Assembly: GCA_003510135.1 (NCBI GenBank)
Contig: DOKY01000002.1
Location: 1-64,000 of the forward strand
Length of the DNA stretch: 64,000 bases
Reading direction: 5' to 3'
Source of the DNA: Pseudothermotoga sp.
Lineage (GTDB): Bacteria > Thermotogota > Thermotogae > Thermotogales > DSM-5069
Notes under the pieces: model-generated
Seen by the model: the letters and a program-made list of their open reading frames with translations, nothing else
What the model was told of the DNA's origin: nothing
The model's database searches: none
Shown: positions 24,916 to 33,629 of the stretch, piece by piece
Layout of the letters: each line of letters starts with the position of its first letter
Position numbering within the stretch: position 1 is the first letter of the stretch
Translations under genes and position numbers: made by a program

Positions 24916-27570
24916 ATGAACAAGAAACTCGTGTACTTTTTCGCAAACGGCGTGGCAGAAGGGAACGCCGAAATGAAGGATATTCTCGGTGGTAAAGGTG
25001 CAAACCTCGCCGAGATGACGAACCTCGGTATACCTGTTCCGCCCGGGTTCACCATTTCTGCTGAGGTGTGCAGGTATTATTATCAGCATGGTCGTACGTA
25101 TCCTGAGGGACTCAAGGAAGAAGTCGAGCGCGCAATGAAGCGGCTCGAGGAGGTCACAAAGAAGGGCTTCGGAGATCCCGAAAGACCGCTGCTCGTTTCG
25201 GTGAGGTCGGGAGCGGCGATCTCCATGCCCGGCATGATGGACACGATACTCAATTTGGGTTTGAACGACGAGACTGTCAAGGGCCTCATCAAGATGACGA
25301 ACAATCCGAGGTTCGCCTACGATGCTTACAGAAGGTTTTTACAGATGTTCGGCGACACCGCGTTGGGTATTGCCAGAAGCAAGTTTGAGAACGCGCTCGA
25401 GGAGATGAAGAAACAGAAAGGTGTGAAGCTGGACATCGAGCTGGACGCGAACGACCTCATGAACCTCGTTGAGATCTACAAGAAAATCTATGAAGAAGAG
25501 GGCAAGAAGTTTCCACAGGACGTATATGAGCAGTTGTGGCTCGCCATCGACGCGGTCTTCGGAAGCTGGATGAGCGAGAGGGCAGTGAAGTACAGAGAGA
25601 TCAACAACATAAGGGAAGACGAACTGCTCGGTACGGCTGTGAACGTGGTGGCAATGGTTTTCGGGAACATGGGAGAACGTTCCGGAACCGGTGTGGCCTT
25701 CACGCGCAACCCGAATACCGGCGAGAAAGAAGTTTATGGAGAGTTCTTGCAAAACGCTCAGGGTGAAGACGTCGTTGCAGGTATCAGAACACCGGTCCCA
25801 CTGGCAGAGTTGAAGCGGCTGATGCCTGAGGTGTACGACGAACTGATGAAAATCATGGACAAGCTCGAAAGGCACTACAGGGACATGCAAGATATAGAGT
25901 TCACGGTCGAAGAGGGTAAACTGTACATGCTCCAGACCAGAAGCGGTAAGAGAACCTCGAAGGCGGCCATCAAGATCGCCGTGGACATGGCCAAGGAGGG
26001 CATAATCACTAAAGAAGAAGCGGTGCTGCGAGTCAAACCGGAAGATATAGAGAGAGTCTTGCACCCACGTTTCGACGATAAAGCTCGCGCAAAGGCGAAG
26101 GTCATAGCCAAGGGCTTGCCCGCTTCCCCGGGTGCGGCAACGGGTGTCGTAGTCTTCAATTCCAAGAAAGCTGAAGAAATGGGAAGAAGTGGTGAGAAGG
26201 TCATACTTGTAAGGCCAGAGACCAGCCCTGAAGACGTCGGAGGGATGGCTTTCGCACAGGGTATTCTCACCTCGAGGGGCGGAATGACCTCTCACGCGGC
26301 CGTCGTGGCCAGAGGCATGGGTAAGCCTGCTGTTGTCGGCGCGGAGACGATTGAGGTCAAAGAAGAAGAGGGCTTCTTCAGAGTGAACGATGTTCTGGTA
26401 AAAGAGGGAGAATGGATCTCCATAGATGGTGCCACTGGTGAAGTCTTGCTCGGCAAAGTTGATACGATCAAGCCTGTCGGTCTTGAGGGCGAAGTGGCTG
26501 AGCTCCTCAAGTGGGCGGACGAGATCAGAAGACTCGGTGTGCGCGCCAACGCTGACATACCGAGGGATGCTGAGATTGCAAGGAAGTTTGGTGCCGAAGG
26601 TATAGGTCTGTGCAGGACGGAGCACATGTTCTTCGAAGCGGACAGAATACCCAAGATGCGCAGGATGATCGTGGCGAAGACCAAAGAAGACAGGGAAAAG
26701 GCCCTGAACGAGCTCTTGCCTTTGCAAAAAGAAGACTTCAAGGGCTTGTTCAAGGCGATGGCCGGTTATCCCGTTACGATAAGGCTCATAGACCCACCCT
26801 TGCACGAGTTCTTGCCGCACGACGATGAACAGATTGAGGAGACTGCGAGGGAGCTTGGTATATCACCGAAGGAACTGAAGGATATCGTCAGGTCCCTCAG
26901 TGAGCTGAACCCAATGTTGGGCCATCGTGGATGCAGACTCACGATAACGTACCCCGAAATAGCGATCATGCAGGCGAAGGCAATTATCGGAGCAGCCATA
27001 GAGCTGAAGAAGGAGACCGGCATGGATGTGATTCCGGAGATCATGATACCCCTTGTAGGTCATGTGAACGAGATCGCTTTCCTGAGGAAGATCATCGCGG
27101 AAGTTGCCGACAAGATGATAGAAGAATCCGGCGTGAAGATAGAGTACAAGATAGGTACCATGATCGAGGTTCCCCGCGCGGCCGTCACAGCGGATGAGAT
27201 AGCTAAAGAGGCTGAGTTCTTCAGTTTTGGAACGAACGATTTGACGCAGATGACATTTGCGTTCAGCCGTGACGACGTTGGCAAGTTCCTGCCCGAGTAT
27301 CTGGAAAAGGGTATACTCGAACATGATCCGTTCAAGACGCTGGATTACGACGGTGTGGGTGCGCTTGTTGAAATGGGAACGAAAAAAGGAAAACAGGCCA
27401 GGCCGAACCTCAAAGTGGGCGTTTGCGGTGAACATGGAGGCGATCCACGCTCGATCCACTTCTTCCACAAGGCCGGTCTCGATTATGTGAGCTGCTCACC
27501 GTACAGGGTACCTGTGGCAAGGCTCGCCGCCGCACAGGCCGCCCTTGTTCACGACAAGAAAGCTAGCTGA
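24916..27570 (+). CDS. ppdK: Pyruvate, phosphate dikinase
   Basis: This 884-residue PPDK interconverts pyruvate, ATP and phosphate with PEP, AMP and pyrophosphate in the cytoplasm. In Thermotogales it can run in the glycolytic or gluconeogenic direction. The N-terminal ATP-grasp part has DILGGKGANLAEMTNLGIPVPPGF and VSVRSGAAISMPGMMDT. The phosphohistidine domain has LTSRGGMTSHAAVVARGMGKP, and the C-terminal PEP-binding barrel has FGTNDLTQMTFAFSRDD and VCGEHGGDPRS. Length is normal. ATG 24916 has GGGAGGTG five bases upstream. A strong terminator follows six bases after the stop. Confidence 0.98.
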   Translation: MNKKLVYFFANGVAEGNAEMKDILGGKGANLAEMTNLGIPVPPGFTISAEVCRYYYQHGRTYPEGLKEEVERAMKRLEEVTKKGFGDPERPLLVSVRSGAAISMPGMMDTILNLGLNDETVKGLIKMTNNPRFAYDAYRRFLQMFGDTALGIARSKFENALEEMKKQKGVKLDIELDANDLMNLVEIYKKIYEEEGKKFPQDVYEQLWLAIDAVFGSWMSERAVKYREINNIREDELLGTAVNVVAMVFGNMGERSGTGVAFTRNPNTGEKEVYGEFLQNAQGEDVVAGIRTPVPLAELKRLMPEVYDELMKIMDKLERHYRDMQDIEFTVEEGKLYMLQTRSGKRTSKAAIKIAVDMAKEGIITKEEAVLRVKPEDIERVLHPRFDDKARAKAKVIAKGLPASPGAATGVVVFNSKKAEEMGRSGEKVILVRPETSPEDVGGMAFAQGILTSRGGMTSHAAVVARGMGKPAVVGAETIEVKEEEGFFRVNDVLVKEGEWISIDGATGEVLLGKVDTIKPVGLEGEVAELLKWADEIRRLGVRANADIPRDAEIARKFGAEGIGLCRTEHMFFEADRIPKMRRMIVAKTKEDREKALNELLPLQKEDFKGLFKAMAGYPVTIRLIDPPLHEFLPHDDEQIEETARELGISPKELKDIVRSLSELNPMLGHRGCRLTITYPEIAIMQAKAIIGAAIELKKETGMDVIPEIMIPLVGHVNEIAFLRKIIAEVADKMIEESGVKIEYKIGTMIEVPRAAVTADEIAKEAEFFSFGTNDLTQMTFAFSRDDVGKFLPEYLEKGILEHDPFKTLDYDGVGALVEMGTKKGKQARPNLKVGVCGEHGGDPRSIHFFHKAGLDYVSCSPYRVPVARLAAAQAALVHDKKAS

Positions 27571-27575
27571 AAAGT

Positions 27576-27601
27576 GGGGGGCCGCCTGTGGCCCCCTTCT
27601 G
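27576..27601 (+). terminator. Terminator after ppdK
   Basis: GGGGGCC (27577-27583) and GGCCCCC (27590-27596) form a stem with loop GCCTGT, followed by TTCTGCTT. It ends six bases before the ATG of the methyltransferase gene. Confidence 0.8.
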
Positions 27602-27606
27602 CTTCC

Positions 27607-28215
27607 ATGGAGCACTATTACACGGAAAAACCAAAGAGTGAACTAAGGGTTAAAACGGCCATACTGAAATTGAAGAACGGAAGGGTCTATCAGTTCCAGA
27701 CACCGTCTGGCGTTTTCAGTTTTGGAGCGATTGACAAGGCGACGCGCATCCTCATAGAGCACTGCGAAGTGTACGGCAGGAAGGTGCTCGACCTTGGCTG
27801 TGGATACGGTGTGATAGGTATCGTGTTGAAAGGTGAATATCCCGATCTGGAGGTCTGCATGAGTGATATCAACGAGCGAGCGGTGGAGTTTGCAAAAATA
27901 AACGCAAGGAAAAACAACGTGGATGTCACGATAAAGTTGGGAGCGTTCTTTGAACCCTGGAAGGATGAAAAGTTCGACCTGGTTTTAATGAATCCACCCC
28001 TGGCAGCCGGCAAGAACGTGGTGCTCAGATTGATAAGAGAATCGTGTGAACATCTGAACAACGGAGGTTCACTGCAACTCGTCGCCTATCACAACAAAGG
28101 TGGTTCGTACATAAAACGGGCGATGAAGGAGATCTTTGGAAACGTCGAAGATCTCTACAAGGAGGGCGGCATCAGAATTTACAAGTCTCTGAAGGTGGGA
28201 TCGTGCTCGAACTGA
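27607..28215 (+). CDS. RsmC-like class I SAM-dependent methyltransferase
   Basis: This 202-residue protein resembles the catalytic half of RsmC/RlmG-type rRNA guanine-N2 methyltransferases. HYYTEKPKSE (residues 3-12) is the usual start, the SAM-binding VLDLGCGYGVIGI is at 60-72, the acidic strand CMSDINERAVEFA follows, and MNPPLAAG (about 128-135) is the catalytic NPP motif of N-methyltransferases. The RNA or other target is not fixed by sequence. ATG 27607 gives the right N-terminus, but there is no recognisable ribosome site. The start lies only ten bases beyond the ppdK terminator stem. Its stop overlaps the first ECF ATPase by 13 bases. Confidence 0.85.
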   Translation: MEHYYTEKPKSELRVKTAILKLKNGRVYQFQTPSGVFSFGAIDKATRILIEHCEVYGRKVLDLGCGYGVIGIVLKGEYPDLEVCMSDINERAVEFAKINARKNNVDVTIKLGAFFEPWKDEKFDLVLMNPPLAAGKNVVLRLIRESCEHLNNGGSLQLVAYHNKGGSYIKRAMKEIFGNVEDLYKEGGIRIYKSLKVGSCSN

Positions 28216-28889
28216 GCGATGTCTGCTTCAGTTATGGTGACGGTTTTAGCTTGAGAAACATCTGTTTGAGAATAGAAAAAGGTTCGTTTGTGCTGCTCGT
28301 AGGTGCGAACGGTTCTGGAAAGACAACACTGTTGAAGATCCTGGCCGGACTGCTTTCCATTCATTCGGGTTCCATACGTCTGGATGGAAAACTCGTTGGC
28401 AGCAAAGAGTTGCGAGAACTGTGTTGCTACGTGTTTCACAATCCCTTCGATCAAATTGTTGGTTCGACGGTCGAGGAGGACATCGCTTTCGGCTTGGAGA
28501 ACCTCGGTCTGAACAGAAACTGTATTCGAAACAAGGTCGATCGAGCCCTGAGAATGTTCAATCTTCTGGAGAAGAGTTCTGCGAATCCTCTCACGCTTTC
28601 GGGTGGAACCGCTCAGAAACTCGCCATCGCATCGATGTACGCGCTTGAGCCGGAAGTGTTCCTTCTGGATGAACCTACATCGATGCTGGACGACCTTGGT
28701 GTGGAGGAACTGAAGGAAGCGCTGAGTGAACTCAAAGAGCTCGGCAAAACGACAATAATTTCGACGCACGAACCAAGAGTGTTCTTTGAGCTGGCAACTT
28801 CCGTGGTCCACATGGTCGACGGCAGTGTGGATTTTCACGGTAGCGTGAACGAATTTATCGAGCGACAGTTTGGCGATGTCGAATCCTGA
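28203..28889 (+). CDS. ECF-type ABC transporter ATPase (EcfA-like), first of a pair
   Basis: This 228-residue ATPase matches the energy-coupling-factor (ECF) vitamin/cobalt-type group. Walker A GANGSGKTT is at residues 34-42. The ECF hallmark DQIVGSTVEEDIAFGLENLG is at about 83-102, and Walker B VFLLDEPTSMLD near 152-163. Two catalytic motifs are altered: the Q-loop Gln is His79 in VFHNPFDQ, and the signature reads LSGGTAQ (132-138). The start GTG 28203 overlaps the methyltransferase gene. No T-component or substrate-specific S-component gene is adjacent. In Thermotoga maritima ECF genes are also dispersed, so a shared module is plausible. Confidence 0.85.
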   Translation: MLELSDVCFSYGDGFSLRNICLRIEKGSFVLLVGANGSGKTTLLKILAGLLSIHSGSIRLDGKLVGSKELRELCCYVFHNPFDQIVGSTVEEDIAFGLENLGLNRNCIRNKVDRALRMFNLLEKSSANPLTLSGGTAQKLAIASMYALEPEVFLLDEPTSMLDDLGVEELKEALSELKELGKTTIISTHEPRVFFELATSVVHMVDGSVDFHGSVNEFIERQFGDVES

Positions 28890-29499
28890 GTTGACCCTGC
28901 AGAATGTGGTCTTTGGCTACAAGAACGGTGGAAGGTTGTTCAACGGTTTGAACGTGACCGTGCGAGGCGGTCAACTGCTGCTTGTGTATGGACCAAACGG
29001 AAGCGGTAAGTCTACTTTGCTCAAACTTATGGCAGGTTTGCTCAAGCCTCAGGCTGGTGCTGTCCTGTTGAACGGAACATTCGTTAGCAATCGCCATTTT
29101 AGCAAGATTGGTTATGTGATGCAAAGGGCTGAGGATCAATTCTTCTGTGAAACCGTTTTCGATGAGGTTGCCTTCTCTGCGAAGAATTTTGGCTTTCACG
29201 ATGTGGACGAACTGGTAAAGGAGGCACTCGCTGAGGTAGGTCTCAGGGATGACGTGCTCGACAGGAGTCCGTTTCAACTGTCGGAAGGGGAAGCGAGGCG
29301 TGTTGCGATTGCCTGTGCTCTGGTGCACAAACCTTTACTTTTACTCCTCGATGAGCCCCTGATCGGGCTCGACAGAATTGGTAGGCAGATGGTGCAAGAT
29401 ATTCTGAAGAGGCAGAAACAAGCTGGAAAGATCATCGTGGTCACGAGCCACCGTTCAGATAATCTTCGAGATCTGGCAGACGTCTTTCTCACACTTTGA
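28876..29499 (+). CDS. ECF-type ABC transporter ATPase (EcfA'-like), second of a pair
   Basis: This 207-residue partner ATPase overlaps the first by 14 bases. Walker A YGPNGSGKST is at residues 38-47, and the Q-loop is normal (VMQRAEDQFFCETVFDEVAFSAKNFG, about 81-106). The signature is strongly changed to LSEGEARR (135-142) in place of LSGGQ. Walker B LLLLLDEPLIGLD is at about 154-166. With the first subunit this suggests an asymmetric heterodimer in which one composite ATP site may be degenerate. ATG 28876 was preferred over TTG 28870; neither has a strong ribosome site, consistent with translational coupling. Confidence 0.85.
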   Translation: MSNPELTLQNVVFGYKNGGRLFNGLNVTVRGGQLLLVYGPNGSGKSTLLKLMAGLLKPQAGAVLLNGTFVSNRHFSKIGYVMQRAEDQFFCETVFDEVAFSAKNFGFHDVDELVKEALAEVGLRDDVLDRSPFQLSEGEARRVAIACALVHKPLLLLLDEPLIGLDRIGRQMVQDILKRQKQAGKIIVVTSHRSDNLRDLADVFLTL

Positions 29500-29523
29500 T
29501 CTTGCGCGTGAATGGAGTATAAT
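29496..29523 (+). promoter_or_regulatory. Promoter of the second solute-binding gene
   Basis: TTGATC (29496-29501) and a perfect TATAAT (29518-29523) are 16 bases apart. The -35 box overlaps the stop of the second ECF ATPase. The start would give a leader of about 30 bases before ATG 29559. Confidence 0.6.
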
Positions 29524-29558
29524 TGTTGTGCAATACACTCGTTTGGGGGGTTGAGAAG

Positions 29559-31412
29559 ATGAGAAGATTCTGGGTCATCGCTATCTTAGCTCTGGCGGCA
29601 CTGATCTTTGCAGAAGTCAAAAACCCTGACACCATCATCACCGTCACAATTGGTGAGCCAGACACACTCGATCCGCACTTTGCGTACGACACGGCGAGCG
29701 GTGAGGTTCTGAACCAGATCTACGAATGTCTGCTCGAGTACGTTGGCGACAGCGTCATCCAGATGGCACCGAGACTGGCCACGGCTGTGCCGAGCCTTGA
29801 AAACGGACTCATCAAAGATGATGGCAAGACTTACGTGTTCCCGATCAGGAAGGGCGTAAAGTTCCACAACGGTGCGGAGTTGACACCCGAGGATGTCGAG
29901 TACAGTTTCGAGCGTGGCTTGTTGTTTGACCCGGCCGGTGGACCGATGTGGATGCTCTGGGAGGCCATGTTTGAAGTCTATTCGCTGGACGAGTTCGTAG
30001 AAAAGATCGTTGGTAAACCCCTCGGTGAAATCCTCGACCCAGCCACGAAGGAACCACTCCCGGAATACCGCGACGCACTGATCAAGGTCTACACGGACTA
30101 CATCGACCCGGCTATAGAAGTGGACGGAGACAGCGTGGTGTTCAAACTCTCAAGGCCCTTCGGTCCGTTCCTTTCGATCCTCTGTGGCTATTCAACATGG
30201 AGTATGATCCTGAACAAGCAGTGGGCAATCGAACAGGGCTGCTGGGATGGCAAGCCCGACACCTGGTGGAAGTACTGGGATCTTCCAAAAGAAGAGTCAC
30301 CGCTGTACGCGAAGGCAATGGGAACCGGTCCGTTCAGACTCGTAGAATGGGATAGGACGCAGATGAGGGTCACTCTGGAAAGATTTGACAACTATTGGAG
30401 AGGCCCCGCGAAGATCAAGAAAGTCATCATCTGGGCGATCGAAGAATGGTCCACGAGAAGGGCAATGCTCGAGAAAGGTGACGCAGACTTTGCTGCAGTA
30501 CCGGCACAATATTTGCCCCAGGTTGAGAACATGCCGGGCGTCGTCATAACCAAGGGACTTCCGATCATAAGTATCACATCGCTGCACTTCAACTGGAACG
30601 TGAAGCCAGACAGCAAGTACATCGGCTCTGGAAAGCTCGATGGTAACGGAATACCACCGGATTTCTTCAGCGATGAGCACGTGAGAAGGGCGTTCGCCTA
30701 CGTTATAAACTACGATGCTGTGATCAAGGACGTCTTGCGTGGCCTTGGTAGAAGGGTCCCCGCAGACCTTCCGAGCAGCCTGCTGGGCTACGATCCGAAT
30801 TTGCCGATGTTTGAGTTCAGCATTGCGAAAGCAGCTGAAGAGTTCAAGAAGGCATGGAACGGTGAGGTCTGGAAGAAAGGATTCAAGCTCACGCTGCTCT
30901 ACAACACGGGTAACGAGGCAAGGCGAACTGTCGCTGAGATGATCAAAACTTACGTTGAAATGATCAATCCGAAGTTCAAGATCGAAGTCCGTGGCGAGCA
31001 GTGGCCAACGTATCTGACTTCCTACAAGCAGGGTTATCTGCCGGCGTTCATCATAGGCTGGCTTGCAGACTATCCAGATCCGCACAACTTCATCCAGACT
31101 TACTACCATTCGGCTGGCACCTACGGTTTCGCTCAGGGTGAAAACTTCAAGAAGTTCGTCTCGACACCCACGCCCGAACTGGGTGGTAAAAGCTGCAACG
31201 AATTGATCGAGCAGGCGGCCACAGAAACGGATCCGAACGTCAGAGCTGAGATCTACCGAAAGGTTCAGCAGTTCGCCATCAACCATGTGCTCGGTGTTGC
31301 ACTGTACGAACCTCAGAACCTCAACGTGAGAAGAAGCTGGGTCAAAGGCTGGTACTACAACCCAATGATGCCAGGTGCCGCAGATTACTACAGGCTGTGG
31401 AAGGAAGAGTGA
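29559..31412 (+). CDS. Solute-binding protein of the second Opp-type importer (SBP family 5)
   Basis: This 617-residue secreted binding protein has a signal peptide (MRRFWVIAILALAALIFAE) and then the family 5 pattern TIGEPDTLDPHFAYDTASGEVLNQIYECLL. KFHNGAELTPEDVEYSFERGL and DEHVRRAFAYVINYDAVIKDVL are further hallmarks. It is about 100 residues longer than the other two binding proteins here, which suggests a larger ligand-binding domain. It has its own promoter and a strong bidirectional terminator. The adjacent membrane and ATPase genes converge on it from the minus strand, so it is probably the binding partner of that system but is regulated separately. Confidence 0.93.
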   Translation: MRRFWVIAILALAALIFAEVKNPDTIITVTIGEPDTLDPHFAYDTASGEVLNQIYECLLEYVGDSVIQMAPRLATAVPSLENGLIKDDGKTYVFPIRKGVKFHNGAELTPEDVEYSFERGLLFDPAGGPMWMLWEAMFEVYSLDEFVEKIVGKPLGEILDPATKEPLPEYRDALIKVYTDYIDPAIEVDGDSVVFKLSRPFGPFLSILCGYSTWSMILNKQWAIEQGCWDGKPDTWWKYWDLPKEESPLYAKAMGTGPFRLVEWDRTQMRVTLERFDNYWRGPAKIKKVIIWAIEEWSTRRAMLEKGDADFAAVPAQYLPQVENMPGVVITKGLPIISITSLHFNWNVKPDSKYIGSGKLDGNGIPPDFFSDEHVRRAFAYVINYDAVIKDVLRGLGRRVPADLPSSLLGYDPNLPMFEFSIAKAAEEFKKAWNGEVWKKGFKLTLLYNTGNEARRTVAEMIKTYVEMINPKFKIEVRGEQWPTYLTSYKQGYLPAFIIGWLADYPDPHNFIQTYYHSAGTYGFAQGENFKKFVSTPTPELGGKSCNELIEQAATETDPNVRAEIYRKVQQFAINHVLGVALYEPQNLNVRRSWVKGWYYNPMMPGAADYYRLWKEE

Positions 31413-31426
31413 AGTAGCTGAAATTG

Positions 31427-31460
31427 AAAAACCCGGGCGGCGAGCCCGGGTTTTTATTTT
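31427..31460. terminator. Bidirectional terminator between binding-protein and ATPase genes
   Basis: AAAAACCCGGGC (31427-31438) pairs with GCCCGGGTTTTT (31444-31455) around GGCGA, followed by ATTTT. It gives a U-run in both directions, so it ends the plus-strand binding-protein gene and the minus-strand importer operon. Confidence 0.92.
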
Positions 31461-32617
31461 GCGAAGTGGCAGGCTACCCAGTGTCCGGGGCTGATCTCTC
31501 TCATCTGGGGTTCTTCCTTGGAGCAGATTTCCTGTGCCATGTAACAACGCGTGTGGAACCTGCAACCTGATGGAGGATTGACGGGACTGGGCACATCGCC
31601 TTTGAGAATAATTCTTTCCTTCTTGATGTTTGGATTGGGTATGGGTATCGCGCTCATCAGTGCCCTCGTGTAAGGGTGTGAGGGATTGTCGAACAGATCT
31701 TTCTTCGCGGCAGTTTCGACGATTTTGCCAAGATACATGACGATGATCCTGTCGCTCACGTATTTTATAACCGAAAGATCGTGCGAGATGAAAAGATAAG
31801 TCAGTTTGTGTTCGTGCTGGAGATCTTTCATCAGATTGATGATTTGTGACCTTATCGAAACGTCCAGTGCCGAAACTGCTTCATCGGCGATCACCAGTTT
31901 GGGAGACAAAGCGAGTGCTCTTGCTATACCAATTCTTTGTCTCTGACCACCGGAGAACTCGTGCGGGAACCTGTACATGTAATCGCCGCTTATACCAACA
32001 TCTTCAAGCACGGAACGCACCTTGTTTATGAGCTCTTTCTCGCCCTTCACCATTTTGTGAACTGCAGGACCTTCGCCCACGATAGACTTTATGCGGAGCC
32101 TGGGATTCAGAGAGCTGTACGGATCCTGGAAAACTATTTGAACGTTTTTCCTGAACTGCTTGCGCTTCTCATCCATATTGGAAAGGAGTAACGAACAGAA
32201 TTTTCCAGTGGAGGACTTCGCCTCGCTGAAGAACATTTCGGCGTACCTTCTGTCCACTCCCTCCAAAGCGTTGACCACGGCATCCTTCGAACCCAGCTCT
32301 TTCAACAACGCATTGAATTTGTCGACGTATGTCCGCTTTATGTAAGATCGTGCACGCAGTGCCGGCATGAAGAAATAGGTCGTATCCTCGTTATCAAAAA
32401 TGATTCTCCCTGAGGTTGGCTCGTAGAGTCTGAGCAGGACCATACCAATCGTCGTTTTGCCACAACCGGATTCGCCAACGAGTCCAACTGTTTCACCCTC
32501 GTTGATCTCAAACGACACGCCGTCCACAGCCTTGATCCAGGCCACAACACGTTTGAAAACCCCGGCCCTGATGGGGAAATACTTCACGAGGTTTTCCACT
32601 TTCAAGATTGCGCTCAC
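31454..32617 (-). CDS. Opp-type ABC importer ATPase (OppF/DppF type) with internal insertion
   Basis: This 387-residue ATPase is the F-type nucleotide-binding subunit. Walker A GESGCGKTT is at residues 48-56, FQDPYSSLNP (Q-loop Gln164) near 163-172, FSGGQRQRIGIARALAL near 226, and Walker B VIADEAVSALD follows. The C-terminal cysteine region CRFHTRC...CSKEEP probably binds an iron-sulfur cluster, as in related Opp ATPases. The distance from Walker A to the Q-loop is about 60 residues longer than usual because of an extra helical segment (about 78-150). It is the last gene of a B-C-D-F operon on the minus strand, and GTG overlaps the D gene stop. Confidence 0.93.
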   Translation of the reverse strand: MSAILKVENLVKYFPIRAGVFKRVVAWIKAVDGVSFEINEGETVGLVGESGCGKTTIGMVLLRLYEPTSGRIIFDNEDTTYFFMPALRARSYIKRTYVDKFNALLKELGSKDAVVNALEGVDRRYAEMFFSEAKSSTGKFCSLLLSNMDEKRKQFRKNVQIVFQDPYSSLNPRLRIKSIVGEGPAVHKMVKGEKELINKVRSVLEDVGISGDYMYRFPHEFSGGQRQRIGIARALALSPKLVIADEAVSALDVSIRSQIINLMKDLQHEHKLTYLFISHDLSVIKYVSDRIIVMYLGKIVETAAKKDLFDNPSHPYTRALMSAIPIPNPNIKKERIILKGDVPSPVNPPSGCRFHTRCYMAQEICSKEEPQMREISPGHWVACHFAK

Positions 32618-33624
32618 ACGAACTCACCAACCTTTCTCTTTTTTGCCTCGTCCACCTTCTGCCAGAAGAAGCACCTCACTGTGTGGTTTTCACCGACCTC
32701 GATCAACTGCGGTTCTTCCCGCGTGCACCTTTCTTCTTTGAACTCACACCTCGGGTTGAACTTACAACCAGGTGGGAAATGAAGCGGATCGGGAACCACG
32801 CCAGGAATGTTGTACAGCCGCGTCTGCTCTATGTCCAGCCTCGGGATCGCGTGCAGCAACCCCCACGTGTAGGGATGCTTTGGATCGTTGAAGAGAGTTT
32901 TGACGTCTGCGTATTCGACGACCTTTCCGGCGTACATGACCACCACCCTGTCGGCGTTCTCGGCGATGAGTCCCAAATCGTGAGTGATCAGCATGATCGC
33001 CATCCCGTACTCTTTTTGAAGCTCCTTCATCAACTCCATAATCTGTGCCTGAATGGTCACGTCGAGCGCCGTGGTCGGTTCGTCCGCGATCAGCACCTTT
33101 GGTTTACACGAGAGTGCCATAGCTATCATCGCGCGCTGCCTCATTCCTCCGGAAAGCTCGTGCGGGTATTGATCTATTCTCTTCTCTGGCTCGGGTATAC
33201 CGACCTTTCTGAGCAAGTCTACCGCCATGTTTCTGGCTGTTTTCTCGTCGACTTTCTGGTGAAGCATGATCGCCTCCATGATTTGATCACCGATGGTGAA
33301 AACCGGATTAAGAGCCACCATGGGTTCCTGGAAGATTATGGCTATGTCTTTTCCTCTGATCTTTCTCATATCTTGCTCTTCGATTTTCGTCAGGTCGACT
33401 CCGTCGAGCAGAACCTGCCCTTCCACGATCCTGCCTTTCTCATCGAGGATTCTCAGAATTGAGAGCGCGGTGACGCTTTTACCACAACCAGATTCTCCTA
33501 CTATTCCAAGCGTCTCACCCTGATAGACGTCGAAGTCGACACCATCAACCGCTTTTACTATCCCGTCTTCCGTATAGAAATATGTCTTGAGATTCTTCAC
33601 ACTCAGCACGGGTTTCTTCTCCAT
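32614..33624 (-). CDS. Opp-type ABC importer ATPase (OppD/DppD type)
   Basis: This 336-residue D-type ATPase energises the importer together with the F subunit. It has Walker A GESGCGKSV, a normal Q-loop IIFQEPMVALNPV, the signature LSGGMRQRAMIAMALS and Walker B VLIADEPTTALD. The C-terminal Cys cluster (CKFNPRCEFKEERCTREEP) is the expected iron-sulfur-like region. ATG 33624 was chosen because AGAGGGTG lies six bases upstream. An in-frame GTG at 33633 overlaps the permease stop and has no site. It sits between the DppC permease and the F ATPase genes. Confidence 0.93.
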   Translation of the reverse strand: MEKKPVLSVKNLKTYFYTEDGIVKAVDGVDFDVYQGETLGIVGESGCGKSVTALSILRILDEKGRIVEGQVLLDGVDLTKIEEQDMRKIRGKDIAIIFQEPMVALNPVFTIGDQIMEAIMLHQKVDEKTARNMAVDLLRKVGIPEPEKRIDQYPHELSGGMRQRAMIAMALSCKPKVLIADEPTTALDVTIQAQIMELMKELQKEYGMAIMLITHDLGLIAENADRVVVMYAGKVVEYADVKTLFNDPKHPYTWGLLHAIPRLDIEQTRLYNIPGVVPDPLHFPPGCKFNPRCEFKEERCTREEPQLIEVGENHTVRCFFWQKVDEAKKRKVGEFV

Positions 33625-33629
33625 CTCGC

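Noticed and set aside
25339..26820. 493-codon minus-strand open reading opposite ppdK
   Set aside because: Shadow of a strongly conserved gene; composition rich in His, Leu and Phe typical of antisense readings.
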